64,000 bases of DNA from Candidatus Heimdallarchaeota archaeon. Lineage in GTDB: Archaea; Asgardarchaeota; Heimdallarchaeia; JABLTI01. The notes under the pieces are model-generated. The model was not told where the DNA came from and made no database searches. It saw only the letters and a list, made by a program, of their open reading frames with translations. Of this stretch, positions 9,287 to 16,065 are shown one piece after another. A program made the translations under genes and the position numbers. Each line of letters starts with the position of its first letter. Position 1 is the stretch's first letter. The stretch spans positions 91,034 to 155,033 of the forward strand of contig JABCTZ010000032.1 of the NCBI GenBank assembly GCA_018238155.1, given 5' to 3'.

Positions 9287-10354
9287 ATGACAAACATGCT
9301 TTCAAAAATCATCTCGAGACAAGATTTACCAAAACTTGTAGATGCATTAGCTAAAGATTACCTTGTCATCGCTCCCACATACGAAAAAAACGTTCCTACA
9401 TTCTCTGAGGTAGAAAGTTCTTCAGAAGTGGAATTTGATATTCTTTTCAATGAAAAATTGCCAATGCTTCCGCCAAAGAAGGTATTCCTTCCTCCGAAGC
9501 AAACCATATTTAGATACAGCCTAACTAAGGGTGTAACAGATAGTTGTGCTGATATTTCAGATGCAGTTTCTCATAACAAGAATATAGTAATTTTTGGAGC
9601 GAGTCCATGTGATGTCACTGGCGTGGGTGTATTAAAGCGAATATTCAAGGATAATTATAGTGATGATGTATTCCTACATGTGTATAATAAAACAACAATA
9701 ATTAGCGTGAACTGTTTAGATCACTGCTATGAAAATTGCTTCTGTGAAACAATGTCAGCAAATGATCCAAAAAGTGGTTTTGATATTATGCTTACAGAAA
9801 TTTCCAAGTCAAAATTAATCGCAGTACCAAATTCTGACAAAGGAAAACAAATATTACGAAATTATCCAGAAATCTTTACAAAAATAACTGAAGAAGACTC
9901 AGTAGCATATTCTGATGCATTAAAATTAAAGAATAAAAATTTCAAAACTGAATTTCCTGTTGAAGGACTGGCAAGTCATGTTGAAGATAGTTTTGAATCA
10001 AAAATTTGGGAAGAATTTGCCCAAAAATGTTTGTTCTGCGGATCCTGTACATTCGTTTGTCCAACTTGTTATTGTTATAGTGTTAAAGATACAGTTTCAG
10101 TTGATTTGAAAGATGGCGAAAGACAGAGAGAGTGGGATTCATGTTATTTCCCTGAATTTGCACTTGTAGCAGGCAATCATAATTTCCGAGAAACAAAGGA
10201 ACAACGCTTCAGATATCGGTACTTACACAAATTTGTTGATCTTCCCAGAAGATATAACTTCGAAGGTTGTGTTGGTTGTGGACGCTGTGTAACTTACTGC
10301 CCAGCTAATATTGATGTAAGAGATGTTCTAAAAAAAGTTAGAGGTGTAATGTAA
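9287..10354 (+). CDS. hydB: Group 3b NiFe (sulf)hydrogenase beta subunit, iron-sulfur protein, 355 aa
   Basis: This subunit carries electrons between the flavin subunit and the hydrogenase small subunit. The C-terminal part holds two ferredoxin-type 4Fe-4S motifs: CLFCGSCTFVCPTCYC (about 245-260) and CVGCGRCVTYCPANI (about 330-344). The N-terminal 230 residues match the HydB/AsrA-type domain, with FGASPCDVTG and the Cys-rich CLDHCYENCFC segment. It is the first gene of a four-gene operon. The stop is followed one base later by the gamma subunit ATG. Order beta-gamma-delta-alpha is that of Pyrococcus-type sulfhydrogenases. Group 3b enzymes couple H2 to NADP(H) and some reduce polysulfide. Confidence 0.93.
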   Translation: MTNMLSKIISRQDLPKLVDALAKDYLVIAPTYEKNVPTFSEVESSSEVEFDILFNEKLPMLPPKKVFLPPKQTIFRYSLTKGVTDSCADISDAVSHNKNIVIFGASPCDVTGVGVLKRIFKDNYSDDVFLHVYNKTTIISVNCLDHCYENCFCETMSANDPKSGFDIMLTEISKSKLIAVPNSDKGKQILRNYPEIFTKITEEDSVAYSDALKLKNKNFKTEFPVEGLASHVEDSFESKIWEEFAQKCLFCGSCTFVCPTCYCYSVKDTVSVDLKDGERQREWDSCYFPEFALVAGNHNFRETKEQRFRYRYLHKFVDLPRRYNFEGCVGCGRCVTYCPANIDVRDVLKKVRGVM

Positions 10355-10355
10355 T

Positions 10356-11216
10356 ATGAGAGATGCTGCTATTACTCACAATGTTGGTGTTTGCACACCA
10401 AATAATGCTAAAATAGTTAAAATTACAGAGCTTACGCATAACACTAAACTCTTCGAGGTACAACTTGAAGATGAACATAGTAATAATTTCTTTGATTATA
10501 GCCCTGGTCAATTTGTATTGATAACTGTTTTCGGTGTCGGGGAAATTCCTATTGGTCTTACATCTTCACCAACAAAACGTGGCTCATTTGAATTGGGTAT
10601 TCGGAAAGTTGGTAATGTTACCAATAAAATTCACCAGATGAAAGTTGGTGATATTGTTGGTATACGAGGACCTTTTGGTAAGGGATTTCCAGTTGAAGAA
10701 AATAAACATAAAGATTTGTTGTTTGTTTGCGGCGGAACTGGTTATTTTCCAATTAGATCTACATTTAAATATGCAATAAACAAAAGGGAAAATTATGGTA
10801 AGATGACATTTCTTTATGGTGATCGGTGCCCAACTGATGTGCTATTTCCCGAAGAAAATGATGCTTATAAAGAAAGGGATGACATACTCTTCCATCAATC
10901 TGTTGATAGAGATGATGATAAATGTTGGGATGGAAATGTTGGAGTTGTAACAACTCTCTTTCCAAACATTGCGAAAGAAGTTGATCCAGCAAATACTATC
11001 GTTTTTGTTGCTGGTCCGGCAATAATGTACAAATATGTAATCATTGAATTAGAGAAACTTGGAATCAAAAGTGAGAACATATTCCTTTCACTTGAAAGGA
11101 GAATGAAATGTGGTATAGGAAAATGTTGTCATTGTGGAATAGGTGATAAATTCGCCTGTTTGGATGGACCTGTTTTCTCTTTAGATCAAATAAGAGGACT
11201 TTTGGAGGCACTATAA
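10356..11216 (+). CDS. hydG: Group 3b NiFe (sulf)hydrogenase gamma subunit, FAD/NAD(P)-binding, 286 aa
   Basis: This is the diaphorase subunit that moves electrons between FAD and NAD(P)H. An FNR-like FAD-binding barrel fills about residues 15-105 (the flavin motif region GEIPIGLTSSP). A nucleotide-binding domain follows from about 115 (FVCGGTGYFPIRS). A C-terminal Cys cluster (CGIGKCCHCGIGD and a later Cys in FACLDG) fits the 2Fe-2S site of the PyrK/HydG family. The ATG sits behind GAGGTG inside the end of the beta gene. Its stop is one base from the delta gene. Close packing implies translational coupling and fixed stoichiometry. Confidence 0.93.
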   Translation: MRDAAITHNVGVCTPNNAKIVKITELTHNTKLFEVQLEDEHSNNFFDYSPGQFVLITVFGVGEIPIGLTSSPTKRGSFELGIRKVGNVTNKIHQMKVGDIVGIRGPFGKGFPVEENKHKDLLFVCGGTGYFPIRSTFKYAINKRENYGKMTFLYGDRCPTDVLFPEENDAYKERDDILFHQSVDRDDDKCWDGNVGVVTTLFPNIAKEVDPANTIVFVAGPAIMYKYVIIELEKLGIKSENIFLSLERRMKCGIGKCCHCGIGDKFACLDGPVFSLDQIRGLLEAL

Positions 11217-11217
11217 A

Positions 11218-12027
11218 ATGGCAAGTAAACCGCAGGTTGGAATTGTTGGCTTCACAGGTTGTGCTGGTTGTCAATTAAGTATTCTAGATCTGGAAAACGA
11301 ACTCTTAGATCTTCTTGGACTTGTAGACATTATTGATTTCAGAATGGCTATGAGTGGCAATAAGAAAGGACCATATGATATCCTCTTTGTTGAAGGTAGC
11401 ATAGTAAATAAACATCAAGAAGAAGAGCTCAAAGAGCTTCGCAAAAAGGCTAAGGTACTGGTTGCTATTGGTTCTTGCGCTTCATTTGGTGGAATACAAG
11501 CAATAAGGAGTTATCGAGATAACGAGAAAATCAAAATTGCTCAATACGGTAAAGAAAACATTGACAAAGTAGAGGTAATAAAAGTCAAACCTATAAACAA
11601 AGTTGTGAAGGTTGATCATTATCTTTTAGAGTGTCCTGTAAACAAATACGAATTCTTAGAATTTGTCAAATATTATCTTGTTGGTGGAACTCCTACATTA
11701 CCAAATTATCCTGTTTGTCAACAATGTAAAGCAAATGGAAATCGATGTATCTTTCTTGAAGATGGTATAATGTGTATGGGTCCAATTATTCAAGCTGGTT
11801 GTAATGCACTATGCCCCAGTTATGGAATGCCCTGTGATGGTTGTAGAGGTTCAACATTAGAAGCAGCTTATGACCAGCAAGTACAATTGATGATAGAAAA
11901 AGGAGCATCAGTTGAAGACATCACTCGTTATATTTTGAAATATAATGGTGAAGACAAACAAGTACATGACTTCCTAATGGAGAAATGGAAGGAGCAAGAT
12001 AAAAAATTAGTGTACCAAGAGGATTAA
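11218..12027 (+). CDS. hydD: Group 3b NiFe (sulf)hydrogenase delta (small) subunit, 269 aa
   Basis: This is the small subunit that holds the iron-sulfur relay to the NiFe site. GFTGCAGCQLS at about residues 10-20 gives the proximal-cluster CxxC, and GSCASFGGI and ECPVNK supply the other two Cys. A Cys-rich C-terminal half (CQQCKANGNRC, CMGPIIQAGCNALC, CDGCRG) carries further clusters. It has no Tat signal, so the enzyme is cytosolic, as expected for group 3. GGAGG lies 10 bases upstream of the ATG. It is packed one base behind gamma and four bases ahead of the alpha gene. Confidence 0.94.
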   Translation: MASKPQVGIVGFTGCAGCQLSILDLENELLDLLGLVDIIDFRMAMSGNKKGPYDILFVEGSIVNKHQEEELKELRKKAKVLVAIGSCASFGGIQAIRSYRDNEKIKIAQYGKENIDKVEVIKVKPINKVVKVDHYLLECPVNKYEFLEFVKYYLVGGTPTLPNYPVCQQCKANGNRCIFLEDGIMCMGPIIQAGCNALCPSYGMPCDGCRGSTLEAAYDQQVQLMIEKGASVEDITRYILKYNGEDKQVHDFLMEKWKEQDKKLVYQED

Positions 12028-12043
12028 CAAGGTGGTAAGAAAA

Positions 12044-13345
12044 ATGACATCAAAATCGTATCATATAAAACATATTTGTAGAGTAGAAGGTCATGGTAAC
12101 CTCCTCGTTGAAATGGAAGGAGATGAAGTTAATCATGCTGAAATGCAAATTATTGAAGGAGCTCGCTTCTTCGAAGGAATTGCAGTTGGCAGAAAATATG
12201 ATGAAGCAATTAACATCATGTCCCGAATATGTGCTATTTGTAGTACTTCCCATCAATTATCAGCTGTTGGTGCATTAGAAAGAAGTGTTGGAATTGAACC
12301 TAGCAAACAAGTGCATGATTTCCGTGTTCTTTTAGATCATGGTGAAAATCTTCAATCTCATATTTTACATGTGGGAATGTTGGCTTTGCCCGACTTTTTA
12401 GGATTTGATGGAGCCATACAAATGGTACCCAAATATCCAAATGAAGTTAAAATGGTTTTATCTATGAAACGCACCGCAAACGATTTACAAACACTTATCG
12501 GTGGTCGTGAAATCCATCCTGTGAACATCAAACCTGGAGGATTTGGAGCTTATCCCACAACAAATCAACTTAAAGAAATGAAAGAAAAACTTGTTGTGTT
12601 TAAACAGAACACTCAAGCTTTTGCTGACCTTCTTGCAACATTGAAGATGCCTGAATTTGAGAATAAAACCGAGCAAGTAGCTGTATATGATGGAAAAAGC
12701 TATCCTTTCACTTTAGGAGATCATAAATGCCTCTTAAGTGGGAAAATTGTGAAACCCGAAGATTATAAGAAGAACTTCTTCAAAGAGGAAGTTAGAGGTT
12801 ATTCTTCAGCTAAATTCTCAACCATTAATGATGGTGAAATATATTATGTTTCACCACTCGCTCGAGTAAACATTAACAACAAATTCTTGACAGATGATGC
12901 AAAGAAAGTATTAGCTCAATTTGATATGAAGATTCCAAATTTCAACCCATTCAATAATAATGTTGCTCGGGTTATCGAGCTAATGCATTGTGTTGATGAA
13001 GCAATTGAAATTACTGACAAGTATATAGAGAAACCACCCAAGGATGACAATAAAGAATTTACAATCAAAGCTGGAACAGGTTCTCTTGCTACAGAAGCTC
13101 CTAGAGGATTATTGAATCATTCTTATGATGTTGATAAAAATGGTATCATTAAACGAGCCGATGTAATTACTCCAACAGCACACAACTTGAATAAAATCGA
13201 GGATGATGCCAAGAAATTTGGTTCATTGATAGCAGACAAAACAGATGAAGAAGCTGAATTATTGCTTAATATGTTGGTTCGTTCATATGATCCTTGTATT
13301 TCTTGTTCAGCACATGCGATTAGAATTGATTTACAAAGAAAATAA
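12044..13345 (+). CDS. hydA: Group 3b NiFe (sulf)hydrogenase alpha (large) catalytic subunit
   Basis: The large subunit binds the NiFe(CN)2CO centre that splits or makes H2. The N-terminal L1 motif is RICAICSTSH and the C-terminal L2 motif is DPCISCSAH, giving all four Cys ligands. After the L2 His there are only nine residues (ending DLQRK), so any maturation-protease cleavage removes a very short tail. I take the ATG at 12044, which has GGTGG at 12031-12035. An in-frame GTG at 12032 behind AGAGG is a second possibility and would add four residues. No hyp maturation genes or processing peptidase gene are in the window, so they must be elsewhere. A strong terminator follows. Confidence 0.95.
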   Translation: MTSKSYHIKHICRVEGHGNLLVEMEGDEVNHAEMQIIEGARFFEGIAVGRKYDEAINIMSRICAICSTSHQLSAVGALERSVGIEPSKQVHDFRVLLDHGENLQSHILHVGMLALPDFLGFDGAIQMVPKYPNEVKMVLSMKRTANDLQTLIGGREIHPVNIKPGGFGAYPTTNQLKEMKEKLVVFKQNTQAFADLLATLKMPEFENKTEQVAVYDGKSYPFTLGDHKCLLSGKIVKPEDYKKNFFKEEVRGYSSAKFSTINDGEIYYVSPLARVNINNKFLTDDAKKVLAQFDMKIPNFNPFNNNVARVIELMHCVDEAIEITDKYIEKPPKDDNKEFTIKAGTGSLATEAPRGLLNHSYDVDKNGIIKRADVITPTAHNLNKIEDDAKKFGSLIADKTDEEAELLLNMLVRSYDPCISCSAHAIRIDLQRK

Positions 13346-13358
13346 CTTGGCTAATATT

Positions 13359-13396
13359 GGCGATCTTTATTGATCGCCCTCTCTTTCCTTTTTCTT
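13359..13396 (+). terminator. Strong terminator of the hydrogenase operon
   Basis: GGCGATC at 13359-13365 pairs perfectly with GATCGCC at 13372-13378 around a six-base loop, followed by a pyrimidine tract (CTCTCTTTCCTTTTTC). It begins 13 bases after the alpha subunit stop. Confidence 0.85.
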
Positions 13397-13462
13397 TATA
13401 CAGTTTTTGTTATTTATAGAAAAAAGTTAATCTAGAAGAAATGTTTATGAGTCTAACTTCTC

Positions 13463-13477
13463 ACTCTTTAAAAGAGT
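13463..13477 (+). promoter_or_regulatory. Palindrome overlapping the TATA box of the M48 protease gene
   Basis: ACTCTTT at 13463-13469 and AAAGAGT at 13471-13477 form a perfect 7-base inverted repeat around one A. Its centre is TTTAAAA, a good archaeal TATA core about 36 bases before the ATG at 13506. A protein bound here would compete with TBP. This may be an operator, or chance symmetry common to TTTAAA cores. Confidence 0.45.
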
Positions 13478-13505
13478 ATTATAAAAAAGCAAAGAACAGA
13501 AAGAA

Positions 13506-15977
13506 ATGGTGCAAATTTCAATGGCATTCTCGGATATCTTTAATTTTAGCTTATGGTTTGATGCTGATCACTATCAGTATACTTTGGGTTACATTTTGGC
13601 AATTCTATGTGGAATAATTATGTTAACAGAACTGTACACTATTATCACTCAAAAAACTGAACCCGATTTATTGATGTTATTATTGGGTGGAGTTATTGGT
13701 GGTGTCGTTCAAGGATTAACTGGTGATTTATTATTATCTATTCTTTCAGCATTGTGTTGGTTAATGATATTTTCAGTTTACACAATTCGCGAAAGCCCTG
13801 TCTGGCGTGAACTCATGCTTGCTTCGTTGATATCATATCTTGTAGTTTTAGGTGGAAGAATAATCCAAATTGTTTTAGAATGGCATGCAAGAGTAATTCT
13901 GAATTTTACAACACCAGAAGAAGTGCCATATTGGGGTTTAACCGGTCAACAGTGGTTTGGCATTGCTTGGAATGTTTTTATTTATGTTTTCTTTTTACTC
14001 TGCATCATATTCTTCGGAAGAAGATTCTTCCTCGTTTCTCGTTTAACTTCTCCACAAATTATCTATTTGATGTTCTTTGCATTATCTTATCTGGTTCTTT
14101 ACAACTTTACAGATTTTCTCAATGTAACATACCCTGGTGTGCCGGAAGCTATTGGCGAACGGGTTCTTTTCGCATCATTTGGAACATATGAAATAATGAT
14201 AGTTGTGAATTTTCTCTTGTATCTTGTTTCTGGACCTCTCCTAAATTTCGTTTTTGGTGTTAAAAAAGTTGAAGATAAACGTGTGTTAGGTCTAGTTCAG
14301 GAAGTAAAAGAAAAATTAGGGATAAAAAGTAAAATTCGTGTTGGAAAAGTAAAAGCACCTATACTTAATGCCTTTGCTTTTGGAGCATTTTTTGATAAAA
14401 GAATTGCTTTTATGTCTCGAGACCTTTCAGATTTCACTGATGATGATATTCGAGGGATAGCAGGTCATGAGCTTGTACATGCACAAAGAGTTCATACTCT
14501 TTGGTTATTTCTACTTACAACAGTGACATTTGCAATTACTAAAGCACTAAAACTTCCTGCAACAACGCTCGATTATATCTTCGATCCAAATGTAGGATTA
14601 GATTTTCTATGGTATTATCTGTACAATATTGTAATACTTGTGTTCTCATACCTATTTGTACGAATATTGGAAGGTAGAGCCGATCTCCTTACAATGAGAG
14701 CCGGTTACGGAAAAGCTTTAGCAAAGTCTCTTGTGAAATTGGATGGATTCTATCAAGGAATTGCCAGTGAAATGGGTTTAAGTGTATACCTCTTAACTGA
14801 TAAGGAGCAAACGAAAGCTGAAAAAATCAGATTCTTAGGTGATGCAGGTCGAAATATGTATGATATTACAATTAAACCAAATAAGATGGACTTGCTAATC
14901 AACCTAATGGCAAGTCATCCTAAATCTGCTTACAGAGTTGTTGCTTTAACAGATCAAGAAAAATTACCTCCAGTAAAAGCTGCTATGTTACCATTATTAT
15001 TGTTAATACCATTTGTAAGAAGAAAATTCTTGAAGGAACTTCAAGAATCTAGAAGCGGTATTGCAGAATTAATTGATCAAGCATTCATCGAAGCTTATGG
15101 TAAAAAAGCACCAAAACAATATGATGAAGTATCACACAAAACGTATCAATATAAATTCATTAAAGGGAAAAACATTGTAGCAGTTTCAAAGTTAAATAAA
15201 AAAGACTATCTTCAAGGTAAAGTTGTGAAATTAAAAATTTCATCAAACATTACAACATTGGTCGTTTTAGAAATTTCCACTGCTGAAGGTAAGAAGGAGA
15301 TTACTCTAAGTGATTATAATATCTTTGAAATGGAAGAAGGACAAAAACAACTTTTCAAAGATGGTAAATTTGGTATCATTAAACAATTAGGAACAGGTGA
15401 GAAAAATTTTGCTTTCAAAGCTCAAATGCTTGGAGACGAGAGTGAAATAAAGGAAATGTCTGTTTCAGGTGTACCAATTGACTATTTTGAAAATATGATT
15501 GGTAAAGATGTTCTGTTCCTTCAAAAAGGCGTTACAAGATCTGCTCGATTGGATAATATTGAATTTTCAGATGAAGGTTTAGCTGAAAGTAATTTTACTA
15601 TTTCCATAGGCAATGAAACGAAAGTTATAAGCGGAAAAAGCTTCATCATAGAATTCAAACCTTTTGCGGTTTACCTAAAGAAAGGAAAAGCAAAACAACA
15701 AAGGTCAATGTTTGACTCCCTCAAAGGAAAGCAAATTTCATTTCAAACAAAAGATGATCTCGATACTTTGCTGAAAGGTAAATTAGTTGAAGTAAAAGAA
15801 GATTCTGTTATGGTTAAAACCATTAATGAAACACAAGAAGTTTTTATTGAGAGAATTGAATTCATCTATTCTTACGAGGATACTATGCTCTTGATATACA
15901 AACCAAATCTATCTTTTGTAGAAAGGATAATGATGTTTTTCCAAAATAGAAAGAAATTGGCTTATATAATTTCTTAA
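13506..15977 (+). CDS. Multi-pass membrane M48 (HtpX-like) metalloprotease with long C-terminal extension, 823 aa
   Basis: Six or seven hydrophobic helices fill the first about 250 residues. The M48 core follows, with zinc motif GHELVHAQ (HELVH, about 320-326), two more membrane segments (about 333-350 and 370-392) and the downstream Glu ligand in RILEGRADLL (about 395-404). HtpX-type enzymes cut misfolded membrane proteins on the cytoplasmic side. From about residue 545 to the end there are about 280 soluble residues in beta-rich blocks (for example LQGKVVKLKI and LKGKLVEVKE) that look like SH3- or Sm-like barrels. That extension is not normal for HtpX. A palindromic promoter precedes the gene and a terminator follows it. 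Confidence 0.82.
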   Translation: MVQISMAFSDIFNFSLWFDADHYQYTLGYILAILCGIIMLTELYTIITQKTEPDLLMLLLGGVIGGVVQGLTGDLLLSILSALCWLMIFSVYTIRESPVWRELMLASLISYLVVLGGRIIQIVLEWHARVILNFTTPEEVPYWGLTGQQWFGIAWNVFIYVFFLLCIIFFGRRFFLVSRLTSPQIIYLMFFALSYLVLYNFTDFLNVTYPGVPEAIGERVLFASFGTYEIMIVVNFLLYLVSGPLLNFVFGVKKVEDKRVLGLVQEVKEKLGIKSKIRVGKVKAPILNAFAFGAFFDKRIAFMSRDLSDFTDDDIRGIAGHELVHAQRVHTLWLFLLTTVTFAITKALKLPATTLDYIFDPNVGLDFLWYYLYNIVILVFSYLFVRILEGRADLLTMRAGYGKALAKSLVKLDGFYQGIASEMGLSVYLLTDKEQTKAEKIRFLGDAGRNMYDITIKPNKMDLLINLMASHPKSAYRVVALTDQEKLPPVKAAMLPLLLLIPFVRRKFLKELQESRSGIAELIDQAFIEAYGKKAPKQYDEVSHKTYQYKFIKGKNIVAVSKLNKKDYLQGKVVKLKISSNITTLVVLEISTAEGKKEITLSDYNIFEMEEGQKQLFKDGKFGIIKQLGTGEKNFAFKAQMLGDESEIKEMSVSGVPIDYFENMIGKDVLFLQKGVTRSARLDNIEFSDEGLAESNFTISIGNETKVISGKSFIIEFKPFAVYLKKGKAKQQRSMFDSLKGKQISFQTKDDLDTLLKGKLVEVKEDSVMVKTINETQEVFIERIEFIYSYEDTMLLIYKPNLSFVERIMMFFQNRKKLAYIIS

Positions 15978-15992
15978 TATTACTTAAAGAAA

Positions 15993-16026
15993 AACTTGGG
16001 AATTATTTCCCAGGTTCTTTCATTTT
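15993..16026 (+). terminator. Terminator after the M48 gene
   Basis: AACTTGGGAA at 15993-16002 pairs with TTCCCAGGTT at 16007-16016 (one G-T pair) around TTAT. It is followed by CTTTCATTTTTT. It lies in the 88-base gap between two convergent genes. Confidence 0.75.
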
Positions 16027-16065
16027 TTACCTGATAGAAAAAATTATTGCTTAAGAAAATTATTT

